A stretch of DNA of 64,000 bases, from assembly GCA_002737365.1 (NCBI GenBank), contig NSIL01000001.1, positions 62,001-126,000 of the forward strand, in the 5' to 3' direction. A model generated the notes under the pieces. The model was given only the letters and a program-made list of their open reading frames with translations. It was not told the DNA's origin and ran no database searches. A program made the translations under genes and the position numbers. Source of the DNA: Acidobacterium sp. (lineage in GTDB: Bacteria > Acidobacteriota > Vicinamibacteria > Vicinamibacterales > UBA2999). Shown here piece by piece: positions 50,463 through 59,515 of this stretch; within the stretch, counting starts at the first letter, position 1, and each line of letters begins with the position of its first letter.

Positions 50463-52856
50463 ATGCTCCGCCCTCTCCTCCTGCTCTATTTCGCCAGTGG
50501 CTGCGCCGCCCTGATCTACGAGACGACCTGGTTTCATCTGGTGCAACTGGTGGTCGGGGCCTCGTCCATTTCGGTGGCGGTGCTGCTGTGCAGCTTCATG
50601 GGCGGCATGGCGCTCGGCAGCGCCTGGCTCCCCATGCTGATGCCAGCCACCGCGCATCCCCTGCGCGTCGTCGCGGCGCTTGAAGCGGGCATCGCGCTGT
50701 TCGGCTGGTTGATTCCGCTGCTGCTCCCGGTCGTGCAAGACATGTATGTCGCAGTCGTCGGCTACGGCTACGGCGGCATTCTGCTCAGAGGACTCGTGTG
50801 CGGGCTGGTGCTCGCGCCACCCACGATGTTGATGGGCGCGACCTTGCCCGTCGTGGCGAGGTGGCTGGAGACCGGGCGTGACGGCGCGTCGCGAACGGGC
50901 TTGATCTACGCCGCCAACATCGCCGGCGGTGCGCTCGGCACCGTGCTCGCCGGCTTCTACCTGCTGCGCGTATATGACACCGTCATCGCGGGCGCCGTCG
51001 CGGTCGCCATCAACAGTGTCGTCGCGGTGGTGGCCTGGACGTTGGCGAGGACGCACCCCGAGGTCCGGCTGAAGCCGGACGCTACCTCCGATGACGGCGC
51101 CACGCGATTGAACCACGCCACTGCCGGAGCCAGTCTCACGCCGATCTATGTCGTGGCTGCCATGTCGGGCTTCACCGCCCTCGGCGCGGAAGTGGTGTGG
51201 ACGCGCCAGCTCTCGCTGCTGTTCGGCGCCAGCGTCTACACCTTCTCGCTGATCCTCGCCGTGTTCCTGGCGGGACTCGGCGCCGGCAGCCTCGCCGGAT
51301 CGGCGCTCGGTCGCCGTTCGAGCGATCCGGCATTGTGGCTCGGCCGCGTTCAACTGTGTCTCGCGGCGGCGATTGGCTTCGGCGCCTGGATGATCGTGAA
51401 CGCGCTGCCGCTCTGGCAACCAACCAAGGAATTCCTGCCGTCGGTGCGCATGACACCGTCCTACGCGTTCGCCTTTGACGCCCTCCGCTGTGCTGTCGCG
51501 CTGCTTCCGGCCACGCTGCTCTGGGGCGCCAGCTTTCCGCTGACGCTGGCGGTCAAGAGTTCGGGGAACTTCATGCGCCACGTCTCGCGCATCAACGCCA
51601 TCAACACCGTTGGCGCGCTGGCCGGCACGCTGACGCTCACGCTGATCGGCATCCCCGTCTTCGGCAGCCAGCTCGCGCAGCAGTGGCTGGTGATGGTCGC
51701 TGCCGTGTCCGGACTGGGACTGCTGTGGACGCTCGGCGACCGCCGCGTCGGTTCGATCGGCGCCGCCGTCGCCATTGCCGCGATCGCCGTGGCGATCGTG
51801 CCGGCCGTGCCCGGACGGCTGATCGCCTATGGCCGCTCGGTCAACTCGTGGGCCTCGATCCAGCGCTTCCTCTACCTTGCCGAGGGGGCGACCTCATCGG
51901 TCGCCGTCACCGAGCACACCGGCGGCACGCGTCAGTTTCACATTGCCGGCAAGGTCGAGGCCTCGGACCTTGACGTCGACATGCGGCTCGAGCGGATGCT
52001 CGGCCACGTGCCGGCATTGCTGCATCCGAACCCACGTTCGATTCTGATCGTCGGCGTCGGCGCCGGCGTCACGGCGGGCGCACTCTCCATCCATCCCGAA
52101 GTGGAACGCATTGTCGTCTGCGAGATTGAGCCCATGGTGCCGCGGAGTGCACGCGCCTACTTCGGCGACGAGAACCACCACGTCTTCGACGACCCGCGCG
52201 TGGAGCTGATCTTCGACGATGCGCGGCATTTCCTGCAGACGACGCAGGAGACCTTCGACATCATCACGTCGGATCCGATTCATCCGTGGGTGCGGGGCGC
52301 CGCGACGCTCTACTCGCTCGAGTATCTGCAGTTGGCTCGCGCTCACTTGAATCCGGGCGGCGTCGTCACGCAGTGGATCCCGCTCTACGAGACCGACACA
52401 CGCTCGGTCAAGAGTGAGATCGCGACCTTCGCGCAAGTGTTTCCGGATACGACGTTCTGGAATCCCGACATGCTCGAGGAGGGCTACGACCTGGTCGCGC
52501 TCGGGCGCGTGGCCTCAGCACCGATCAGTCAGGCGGCGATCGAGCGGCGGCTCGTAGCGAGTCCGGCGGTACAACAGTCGCTCGCGCAGGTGTCGCTGCC
52601 CTCGGCCGCCAGTATCCTGTCGACCTATGCAGGCAGGGGCGCCGACCTGGCGCCGTGGCTGGTCGATGCGGAGATCAACCGCGAACGGCATTTGCGGTTG
52701 CAGTACCTGGCGGGACTGGCGGCGAATTTCGACGAGCGCTTCGTGATCTTCCAGGCGATGCTGGCGTATCGTCGGTATCCGGCGGACCTGTTCGTAGCAT
52801 CCGCCGAACTCGAAGCGCAATTGCGGCGTTGGTATGCGCCGGCGGGTGCTCGTTAG
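50463..52856 (+). CDS. membrane-fused spermidine-synthase-like protein
   Basis: 797 residues. About 10-14 membrane helices fill residues 1-430 (LLLLYFASGCAALIYETTWFHLVQLV is the typical first helix), then a class I methyltransferase-type spermidine synthase domain (about 450-700: ILIVGVGAGVTAGAL, ERIVVCEIEPMV, VELIFDDARHFL, SDPIHPWV). Whether it makes a polyamine is unknown; many such fusions have no shown activity. The RLKPDAT stretch at about 203-209, between helix blocks, is encoded by a palindrome repeat. ATG at 50463; the stop overlaps the next convergent gene. Confidence 0.88.
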   Translation: MLRPLLLLYFASGCAALIYETTWFHLVQLVVGASSISVAVLLCSFMGGMALGSAWLPMLMPATAHPLRVVAALEAGIALFGWLIPLLLPVVQDMYVAVVGYGYGGILLRGLVCGLVLAPPTMLMGATLPVVARWLETGRDGASRTGLIYAANIAGGALGTVLAGFYLLRVYDTVIAGAVAVAINSVVAVVAWTLARTHPEVRLKPDATSDDGATRLNHATAGASLTPIYVVAAMSGFTALGAEVVWTRQLSLLFGASVYTFSLILAVFLAGLGAGSLAGSALGRRSSDPALWLGRVQLCLAAAIGFGAWMIVNALPLWQPTKEFLPSVRMTPSYAFAFDALRCAVALLPATLLWGASFPLTLAVKSSGNFMRHVSRINAINTVGALAGTLTLTLIGIPVFGSQLAQQWLVMVAAVSGLGLLWTLGDRRVGSIGAAVAIAAIAVAIVPAVPGRLIAYGRSVNSWASIQRFLYLAEGATSSVAVTEHTGGTRQFHIAGKVEASDLDVDMRLERMLGHVPALLHPNPRSILIVGVGAGVTAGALSIHPEVERIVVCEIEPMVPRSARAYFGDENHHVFDDPRVELIFDDARHFLQTTQETFDIITSDPIHPWVRGAATLYSLEYLQLARAHLNPGGVVTQWIPLYETDTRSVKSEIATFAQVFPDTTFWNPDMLEEGYDLVALGRVASAPISQAAIERRLVASPAVQQSLAQVSLPSAASILSTYAGRGADLAPWLVDAEINRERHLRLQYLAGLAANFDERFVIFQAMLAYRRYPADLFVASAELEAQLRRWYAPAGAR
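51063..51080. repeat. palindromic element GTCCGGCT-GA-AGCCGGAC inside a coding region
   Basis: Same 8-2-8 architecture as 5448-5465, in frame in a loop between membrane-helix blocks. Confidence 0.6.
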
Positions 52857-53236
52857 CCCTTCTTCTTGCCGGTGCCGGCCTGGCTGAACTGGCCGCCGGC
52901 CATGTCCTGCTTCACGACCAGCGCGCCGTCTTTCAGCGTCAACGTCATCACGACGTCGATCGCGCCCTGGGGACCTTCCTGGTTCCACTTCAGGATCGCT
53001 TCCGAGCCCTTGACGGTGACGTCGGTGATGGCCACGGGGCCGCCCCGACCACCACCGAGCTCGGCCGACAACTTCCCGGCCGTGTCCTTGATGTTCAGGG
53101 GCCGCTCCTGCGGACCGCGCCGGCCTTCGATGGTCAGCACCCAATCACCGAGAAACGCCTTGCCATCCTGGGCCCAGCCAAACGCCGGCACCATCAGGAC
53201 CGTGCACACGAGAACTAATACGGCTCTACGAATCAT
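52853..53236 (-). CDS. hypothetical exported protein
   Basis: 127 residues. Signal peptide (...VPAFGWA, cleavage near residue 22), then a small beta-rich domain (KAFLGDWVLTIEG, ITDVTVKGSEAILKWNQEG, VVMTLTLKDGALVVKQD), resembling lipocalin-type or acidobacterial soluble proteins, with a Lys-rich end. ATG at 53236 has AAGGAG 7 nt upstream. No function assigned. Its stop (TAA) overlaps the neighbour's stop (TAG). Confidence 0.75.
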   Translation of the reverse strand: MIRRAVLVLVCTVLMVPAFGWAQDGKAFLGDWVLTIEGRRGPQERPLNIKDTAGKLSAELGGGRGGPVAITDVTVKGSEAILKWNQEGPQGAIDVVMTLTLKDGALVVKQDMAGGQFSQAGTGKKKG

Positions 53237-53303
53237 GTCTGCTCCTTGTCTGCCCAGATACCGACAGCACCGGTGTAGGATGCCACCAGTCATGAGGGGC
53301 AGT

Positions 53304-54341
53304 ATGCATACTCTTACGATCCTGATCGCCCTGGTCTTTACCTTGTTGGGGGCACCTGTGGCAGCGCAGGCGCCGGGCATGAATCCGGCCGATCCGCTGG
53401 GAATTGCCCGGGTCCTCGCAGCGAAGTATCCGACCCAGCCCATCATGAGTTATATCCCGGCCCTCTCGTGGTCCGGCAGCCTCCGGCTGGCGGCGCTGAC
53501 CGGCGAGGCGCAGTGGCGCGACGAGGCGATGAAGGACATGCAGACATTCATCAGCGGCCAGACGCCGGCCATTGCCGAACCCTACCGGCTCACCAGCCTT
53601 GCCGGGGCCCTGGCCTTCTTCGACGCCGCCGAACTGAACAAGAACGCCGATGCTGGCGTACTAGCGCAGAAGGTGGCCGACTTCATCACCGACACGCCGA
53701 TCGGGACTTACCGATTCGCGACCTACTGGACCGACGACATGTTCATGATGGGGTCGGTGCTCTCGCGCGCCGGCAACGCCGCCTGGTCGCCGTTGAGCAC
53801 CATGCTGACCACCTGGGCGAACAAGCTGCAGCGACCAGACGGCCTGTTCATCCACGCGAGCGACGGCCCGCACGCGTGGGGGCGCGGCAACGGCTTCGCG
53901 CTGCTTGGCGTCACCGAAGCCCTCACTCACCTCCCTGCGAGCGGTTCAACCCCCGCTCTGCTGACGATCTACCGCACGCACGTGGCCGCCCTGGTGAGAC
54001 ACCAGTCAGACGATGGCAGCTGGCGGCAAGTGATCGACGAGCCGGCCAGCTATCGGGAACTGACGGCGACGGCGATGATTGTCGCGGCGCTGGCGCGTGG
54101 CGTCGCGCACGGCTGGATCGACCGGACGACCTACCTGCCGATCGTCGACAAAGGCTGGGCCGCCGTGGCGGCGCGCGTGATGCCCGACGGCACCGTGCGC
54201 GATGTCTGCTCAGGGACGGGCGCGGGCCCGACGAAGGAGTACTACCTGAACCGGCCGGTGGTGAACGGTGCCGATGACCGCGGCGGCGCCATGGCGTTGC
54301 TGGCAGCCATTGAGGTCGCGACGCTGCGGAAGGGCCGCTAG
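53304..54341 (+). CDS. GH88/GH105-type glycoside hydrolase (unsaturated glycuronyl hydrolase-like)
   Basis: 345 residues. Signal peptide (to about 21, ...APVAAQA) and an (alpha/alpha)6 barrel with ATYWTDDMFMMGSVL (catalytic Asp region), HAWGRGNGFALLGVTEAL and SYRELTATAMIVAALARG. Family members hydrate the enol ether of unsaturated uronic acids released by polysaccharide lyases. ATG at 53304 has GAGGGG 4 nt upstream; another ATG at 53292 is in frame. The stop shares CTAG with the lolD stop on the other strand. Confidence 0.87.
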   Translation: MHTLTILIALVFTLLGAPVAAQAPGMNPADPLGIARVLAAKYPTQPIMSYIPALSWSGSLRLAALTGEAQWRDEAMKDMQTFISGQTPAIAEPYRLTSLAGALAFFDAAELNKNADAGVLAQKVADFITDTPIGTYRFATYWTDDMFMMGSVLSRAGNAAWSPLSTMLTTWANKLQRPDGLFIHASDGPHAWGRGNGFALLGVTEALTHLPASGSTPALLTIYRTHVAALVRHQSDDGSWRQVIDEPASYRELTATAMIVAALARGVAHGWIDRTTYLPIVDKGWAAVAARVMPDGTVRDVCSGTGAGPTKEYYLNRPVVNGADDRGGAMALLAAIEVATLRKGR

Positions 54342-55018
54342 GCCGGCGTCAACCGGCCGCCCTCGAGCCGCAGCGTACGATCGCACTGGGCCGCGAGCCG
54401 GGGGTTGTGGGTGGCGATCACCGCCGTCAACCCAAACTCCGCGTGCATGGCGCGCAGCAACTCATGCAACGAGTCGGCGGTGGCTTCGTCGAGGTCGCCG
54501 GTTGGCTCATCAGCCAGCAGCAGCGACGGCTGCATGACGAGCGCGCGTGACACCGCCACCCGCTGTTGTTCGCCGCCCGACAACATCCCAGGCCGGTGGT
54601 CTAATCGCTCACCAAGCCCGACTCGCCGTAGCAGCGCTTTCGCGCGGGGACGGGCCTCAGCGACCGAGAGACGCGAAATGCGCATCGGCATCATCGCGTT
54701 CTCAAGCGCGGTGAACTCCGGCAGCAAGTGGTGGAACTGAAACACGAAGCCGATGTGGCGATTCCGAAACGCCACCCGCGCGTCATCGCCCATCCCGGTC
54801 ACATCGTGCTCGCCGACGCGGATGCTGCCGCCATCAATGGTGTCGAGCCCGCCCATCACGTGCAGCAGCGTGCTTTTCCCGACACCGGAGGCGCCCATGA
54901 TCGCCACCATCTCGCCCTGCTCGACGGTGAGATCGAGATCGCGAAGCACGTGGAGGCGGTTGCCCGCGACGCTGTAGTACTTGTTGAGTCCCGAGACAGT
55001 GATGAAGGCCTCACTCAT
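54338..55018 (-). CDS. lolD: lipoprotein-releasing ABC transporter ATPase LolD
   Basis: 226 residues. Walker A GASGVGKST, signature LSGGEQQRVAVSRAL, Walker B LLLADEPTGDLD and HN-R ATHNPRLA. The FQFHHLLPEFTALENAMMPM Q-loop is typical of LolD. With LolC it extracts lipoproteins for the outer membrane. ATG at 55018, overlapping lolC by 8 bp. Confidence 0.94.
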   Translation of the reverse strand: MSEAFITVSGLNKYYSVAGNRLHVLRDLDLTVEQGEMVAIMGASGVGKSTLLHVMGGLDTIDGGSIRVGEHDVTGMGDDARVAFRNRHIGFVFQFHHLLPEFTALENAMMPMRISRLSVAEARPRAKALLRRVGLGERLDHRPGMLSGGEQQRVAVSRALVMQPSLLLADEPTGDLDEATADSLHELLRAMHAEFGLTAVIATHNPRLAAQCDRTLRLEGGRLTPA

Positions 55019-56234
55019 AGCGGAGGGCCTGCGCAGGATCGAGGCGCGCCGCCTGGCGCGAGGGATACAGGGTGGCGACGAAGCACACGAAGATGGCGAC
55101 CACGACGACCGTGAACAGATCCCACGGCAGCAGCTTGAATGGCAGGTAACTCACCTGGTAGACGTCACTGGGAATGGTGATCAGCTTGTAGCGATCGAGG
55201 ACGTACGCAGCCGTGGTACCCAACGTCGCCCCGACCAGCGTACCCAACACACCGATGATGGTGCCCTGCAGCAGGAAGATCACCGTGATGCTCCTGGACG
55301 AAGCGCCCATCGTCTTGAGGATGGCAATATCGCGCGTCTTCTCCATCACCAGCAGAATCAGCGAGGCGACGATGTTCAGGGCCGCGACCATCACGATCAG
55401 GCCAATGCCGATGCCCATGCCAATCTTCTCGAGCAGCAGCGCGGAATACAGCTGCTGGTTCAGGTCGCCCCAATCCGAGGTCACGTAGTCGGTGCCGAAG
55501 TCGGCGACGATCTGATCGGCGATGCGCGGCGCGTCGTAGACGTCGGCCACCTTGAGCTCAATGCGCGCGACGCGGTCGGTGCCGGCCACCCGCATGCCGG
55601 TATCGAGCGAGACCAGGCCGGTCCCGTTATCAACTTCGTACAGACCAAGACGGAACGTGCCGACGACCTTGAACCGCCGCTGCCGCGGCATCACGCCCAT
55701 CGGCGACAGCGTGCCATTCGGCGTGAGCAGCGTGACGGTGTCCCCCACCATCGCGCCAATCGAACCGGCCAGGTCCTTCCCCAACGCGATGCCCGGAAAC
55801 TCATCCTCGGACGGCGGGGTGAGTTGGTCGAGCGAACCATCGGTCAGGACCTTGCCGATATCGGTGACTGAAGGTTCCAGAGCGGGGTCGATGCCCTTGA
55901 CCATCACGAAGCCTTCGCCGCTGGCACTTGTGATCATGGCCTTGCCTTCGACGGCCGGCGCCGCCCCAATCACGCCGGGGACGGCGCGCAGCCTCGCCAC
56001 TTCAGCCCGGTAGTCGGTAATGCCGGCGGGCTTCCACACAAACACGTGCGCGGACGAACCGAGGATGCGGGCCTGCAGTTCCTGCTGGAGTCCGGTCATC
56101 AGCGCGAGCGCAATCACCAGAGCCATCACACCAACGGTGACGCCCAGCGTCGAGACGAGCGAAATGACGGAAATGAACACCTGGCGTCGCCTGGCCAGCA
56201 AGTAGCGCAGCGCGACCTGAAGTTCGAACGGCAT
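55011..56234 (-). CDS. lolC: lipoprotein-releasing ABC transporter permease LolC/LolE
   Basis: 407 residues: one helix at the N-terminus (VFISVISLVSTLGVTVGVMALVIALALMTG), a large periplasmic MacB-like domain (about 45-260) and three C-terminal FtsX helices. A single permease gene suggests a LolF-type homodimer. Starts 21 bp after lysS. Confidence 0.93.
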   Translation of the reverse strand: MPFELQVALRYLLARRRQVFISVISLVSTLGVTVGVMALVIALALMTGLQQELQARILGSSAHVFVWKPAGITDYRAEVARLRAVPGVIGAAPAVEGKAMITSASGEGFVMVKGIDPALEPSVTDIGKVLTDGSLDQLTPPSEDEFPGIALGKDLAGSIGAMVGDTVTLLTPNGTLSPMGVMPRQRRFKVVGTFRLGLYEVDNGTGLVSLDTGMRVAGTDRVARIELKVADVYDAPRIADQIVADFGTDYVTSDWGDLNQQLYSALLLEKIGMGIGIGLIVMVAALNIVASLILLVMEKTRDIAILKTMGASSRSITVIFLLQGTIIGVLGTLVGATLGTTAAYVLDRYKLITIPSDVYQVSYLPFKLLPWDLFTVVVVAIFVCFVATLYPSRQAARLDPAQALRYE

Positions 56235-56249
56235 GCTCCTTCTAGACTA

Positions 56250-56276
56250 CAGCCTTCAGCCTTCGGCCTTTGGCTG
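56250..56276. repeat. tandem CAGCCTTC-like repeat at the lysS 3' end
   Basis: Four 6-8-nt units related to AGCCTTC/GGCCTTT in a row; on the coding strand they make the last lysS codons (QPKAEG) and stop. Confidence 0.5.
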
Positions 56277-57779
56277 TTCATCGGCGCGCGGGCGCATCAG
56301 CGGGAACAGGATCACGTCGCGAATCGAGGACGAGTTGGACAACAGCATGACCAGCCGGTCAATGCCGATGCCCTCGCCACCGGCGGGCGGCATGCCGTAT
56401 TCGAGCGCCCGCACGTAGTCCTCGTCCATGGCGTGCGCTTCCTGATCACCAGCGGCGCGGTCGGTCAACTGCGCTTCGAACCGGCGCTGCTGCTCGTAGG
56501 GATCGTTGAGCTCGCTGAAGGCGTTGGCCACTTCGAAGCCGCCGATGTAGAGCTCGAACCGCTCGACGGTGTCAGGATCGTCCGGGCGCTGCTTCGACAG
56601 CGGCGACACCTCGGTCGGGAAGTCGTGGACGAAGGTGGGCTGGATTAGATCTTTCTCCCACAGCGCCTCGAAGATGTTGCTGGCGATCTTGCCGGCGCCG
56701 GCGCCCTTGGGGGCATCCACCCTCAACTGCCCAGCGATGGCGCGCGCGGATTCCACCTGGCGCAACTCGTCCACGGTGACGGTGCGGCCCAGCTGCTCGC
56801 CGGCCTTCTCCGCCGCGGCGTGCCGCAGCGACAGCCGGCGAAACGGCGCCGAGAGGTGGATCAGGTGCTCGCCAAACGGCAGCGTCGTGGTCCCGATCAC
56901 CTGCTGCGCGACGGTCGACAGCAGCTCCTCGGTAAACGTCATCAACCGCTGATAGTCCACGTAGGCCCAGTAAAACTCGAGCATCGTGAACTCGGGGTTG
57001 TGCTGCGTGGAGATACCTTCATTGCGAAAGTTTCGGTTGATCTCGAACACCCGCTCAATGCCGCCGACGGTCAGCCGCTTTAAGTACAGCTCCGGGGCAA
57101 TGCGCAGGTACAGCTTCATGTCGAGCGTGTGGTGATGCGTCACGAACGGCCGCGCCAGCGCGCCGCCGGCAATCGGCTGCATCATCGGCGTCTCGACCTC
57201 GAGGAACCCATGGGTCATCAGGAAGTCACGAATCGCCGATACCGCGCGGGTGCGGATTTCGAAAACGCGGCGGACGTCGGGATTAACAATCAGATCGAGG
57301 TAGCGCTGCCGGTAGCGAGTCTCCACGTCCTGCAGGCCGTGCCACTTTTCGGGCAAGGGCAGGAAGCACTTGGACAAAAATTCCAGCTTCGCCGCCCAGA
57401 TCGACAGCTCGTCAGTCTTGGTCCGGAACAGGTGCCCGCTCACGCCGACCTGGTCGCCGACGTCGAGCAGCTTCGCCATCTGGTAGTCGCGCTCACTGAG
57501 CACGTCCTGCCGGACGTAGACCTGCAGGCGCGAGCGACCGTCTGAAATCACGAGGAAGGCGGCCTTGCCGAAACTGCGGATGCCCACGACGCGGCCAGCC
57601 GCAACCGTCTCGATCTTCGGGTTCTCAAGAACCGCGGCCGAAGTAGCGGTGTGCGCGTCGACCAGTTGGCTGACCGTGTGGGTGGTGTCGAACTTGTTCG
57701 GGTAGGCGGCAAAGCCGAGGGCGACAATCGCCTCGAGGTTGGCCTTTCGCTGCCGGGTCTGTTCGTCTTCGTTACTCAT
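56256..57779 (-). CDS. lysS: lysyl-tRNA synthetase, class II
   Basis: 507 residues. OB anticodon domain (VGIRSFGKAAFLVISDGRSRLQVYV), class II motif 1 region, motif 2 FEINRNFRNEGISTQHNPEFTMLEFYWAY and motif 3 GGEGIGIDRLVMLLSNSSSIRDVILFP. It charges tRNA-Lys. The six terminal residues derive from a tandem repeat. GTG/ATG start at 57779, 19 bp after nusB. Confidence 0.97.
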   Translation of the reverse strand: MSNEDEQTRQRKANLEAIVALGFAAYPNKFDTTHTVSQLVDAHTATSAAVLENPKIETVAAGRVVGIRSFGKAAFLVISDGRSRLQVYVRQDVLSERDYQMAKLLDVGDQVGVSGHLFRTKTDELSIWAAKLEFLSKCFLPLPEKWHGLQDVETRYRQRYLDLIVNPDVRRVFEIRTRAVSAIRDFLMTHGFLEVETPMMQPIAGGALARPFVTHHHTLDMKLYLRIAPELYLKRLTVGGIERVFEINRNFRNEGISTQHNPEFTMLEFYWAYVDYQRLMTFTEELLSTVAQQVIGTTTLPFGEHLIHLSAPFRRLSLRHAAAEKAGEQLGRTVTVDELRQVESARAIAGQLRVDAPKGAGAGKIASNIFEALWEKDLIQPTFVHDFPTEVSPLSKQRPDDPDTVERFELYIGGFEVANAFSELNDPYEQQRRFEAQLTDRAAGDQEAHAMDEDYVRALEYGMPPAGGEGIGIDRLVMLLSNSSSIRDVILFPLMRPRADEQPKAEG

Positions 57780-57797
57780 GTTCCCTACTGAGCGTCC

Positions 57798-58271
57798 CTA
57801 CTGATCGACGAGTCCTTCGTCCTTCAACTTGCGAAACACGCCGTCGAGGACGCCGTTCACAAACTTGGCGGCTTCTTCCCCACTGAAGGCACGCGCCAAC
57901 TCAATTGCCTCGCTGATCACCACCCGCGGCGGACTGTCGCGATGGCTCATCATCTCTTCCACGGCCAGTTGCATCACCAACCGGTCGAGCACGGCCATGC
58001 GTTCGACTCGCCAGTTCTTGGCGGCATCGCCGATCCGCTCGTCCAGCGCCACCCGGTTCGCGATGGCACCCTTGACGAGGGCGATCACGAAGGCGTGTTC
58101 GGATTCACCAGGATCGGTCACGTCGGGCGGGCCGGCATGATGCAGCACACCCAGGGCCTGCTGCGGCGTCAAGCCACCGATCTCACACTCGTAGAGCGCC
58201 TGCAGGGCAGCCGCGCGGGCGTTGTGACGGCCGGTCCAGCGCGATCCGGCGTCAGGAGTGTCCAGGCTCAC
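57798..58271 (-). CDS. nusB: transcription antitermination factor NusB
   Basis: 157 residues from GTG at 58271. All-helical NusB fold: RHNARAAALQALYECEIGG, VERMAVLDRLVMQLAVEEMM, VVISEAIELARAFSGEEAAKFVNGVLD. Acts with NusE in rRNA antitermination. GTGA overlap with ribH, the conserved ribH-nusB pair. Confidence 0.96.
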   Translation of the reverse strand: MSLDTPDAGSRWTGRHNARAAALQALYECEIGGLTPQQALGVLHHAGPPDVTDPGESEHAFVIALVKGAIANRVALDERIGDAAKNWRVERMAVLDRLVMQLAVEEMMSHRDSPPRVVISEAIELARAFSGEEAAKFVNGVLDGVFRKLKDEGLVDQ

Positions 58272-58708
58272 GACCGGCCATCCCCAAGTCGTGCAAACAG
58301 CCGCGCCATCTCCACCGCCGCCTCGGCCGCCTCGCGGCCTTTGTGGGCCGGCCCTGGCGCCACGCGCTCGAGCGCCTCTTCCGCCGAATTTGTGGTCAGC
58401 ACGCCAAACGCCATCGGCACGCCGGTGCTCGCCGCAGCCGCGGTGACGCCATGCGCGCACGCCGAGGCGATGTATTCGAAATGCGGCGTCGCGCCGCGAA
58501 TCAGGCACCCGAGGCAGATCACCGCTTCGACGCGGCCGGTCTCGGCCACCCGCTGCGCCGCCATCGGCACCTCGAACGCCCCGGGCACGCGCAGCACTTC
58601 CACGGCATCGCCGCTCACGCCGGCGTCAGCCAGCGCCGCCGTCGCCCCTTCGAGCAGGCGTTCGGTGATGAAGTCGTTGAAGCGGGCCACGACGATGGCG
58701 ATGCGCAC
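58268..58708 (-). CDS. ribH: 6,7-dimethyl-8-ribityllumazine synthase
   Basis: 146 residues from GTG at 58708 (MRIAIVVARFNDFITERLLEGA). GAFEVPMAAQRVAETGRVEAVICLGCLIRGATPHFEYI contains the catalytic His; FGVLTTNSAEEALERV follows. Makes lumazine in riboflavin synthesis, supplying flavin for ETF-type enzymes. An alternative GTG at 58723 is in frame, but the chosen one has AAGG 6 nt upstream and fits the family start. Confidence 0.95.
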   Translation of the reverse strand: MRIAIVVARFNDFITERLLEGATAALADAGVSGDAVEVLRVPGAFEVPMAAQRVAETGRVEAVICLGCLIRGATPHFEYIASACAHGVTAAAASTGVPMAFGVLTTNSAEEALERVAPGPAHKGREAAEAAVEMARLFARLGDGRS

Positions 58709-59490
58709 TACTTGCCTTGCCACACGGGCTTGCGCTTGTCGAGAAAGGCCTTGGTGCCCTCGCGCATGTCTTCGGATGACGCGATGGTGCCGAATAACGA
58801 GGTTTCGAGATACTCGCCCACCGCGAAGGGCGCTTCGAGCCCCTGGTTGACGGCGTCAATGATGAAGCCCACGGCGATCGGCGCCTTGGCTGCCAGTGTC
58901 TGCGCCAGCGCCCTGGCTTCGGTCATGAGCTCTGCGGCCGGCACCACGCGATTGACCAAGCCAATCTCATACGCGCGCTGGGCACCGACCATATCGCCGG
59001 TCAGCAGCATCTCCATCGCGATGCCCTTGCCCACCAGGCGCGGCAAGCGCTGACTGCCGGCGTAACCAGGCATCAAGCCGAGGTTGATCTCGGGTTGGCC
59101 GAATCGCGCCGAGTCGGCCGCGAGACGGATCGTGCAGGCCATCGCCAACTCGCAGCCGCCGCCCAGGGCGAACCCGTTGATCGCGGCGATCACCGGCTTG
59201 CCGAGTTGCTCGATCGCATCGAGAATCAACTGGCCGCGGCGCGCATGTGCCTGCCCTTCAACCGGCGACTGCGTCGCCAACTCGTTGATGTCCGCGCCGG
59301 CAACGAATGACTTTTCGCCCGAGCCCGTCAGGATGATGGCGCGAACACCCTCATCGGCCTTGAGACTGGCCATGCACGCTGACAGTTCAGCGAGCGTCTG
59401 GTGGTTCAGGGCATTGAGGACTTTGGGACGGTTGAGCGTGACAATGGCGACGGCGCCATCACGTTCGAGCAAAAGGTTTTCAAAGGTCAT
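58708..59490 (-). CDS. enoyl-CoA hydratase/isomerase family protein
   Basis: 260 residues, crotonase fold. Oxyanion loops SFVAGADINELA and INGFALGGGCELAMAC; catalytic Glu in PEINLGLMPGYAGSQRLPRLVGK. Likely hydrates enoyl-CoA in beta-oxidation or butanoate metabolism. The stop overlaps ribH by one base (TAGTG). Separated by 25 bp from vanZ-like. Confidence 0.93.
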   Translation of the reverse strand: MTFENLLLERDGAVAIVTLNRPKVLNALNHQTLAELSACMASLKADEGVRAIILTGSGEKSFVAGADINELATQSPVEGQAHARRGQLILDAIEQLGKPVIAAINGFALGGGCELAMACTIRLAADSARFGQPEINLGLMPGYAGSQRLPRLVGKGIAMEMLLTGDMVGAQRAYEIGLVNRVVPAAELMTEARALAQTLAAKAPIAVGFIIDAVNQGLEAPFAVGEYLETSLFGTIASSEDMREGTKAFLDKRKPVWQGK

Positions 59491-59515
59491 GGAGAGCCCT
59501 GTACGCGGACGCTTT

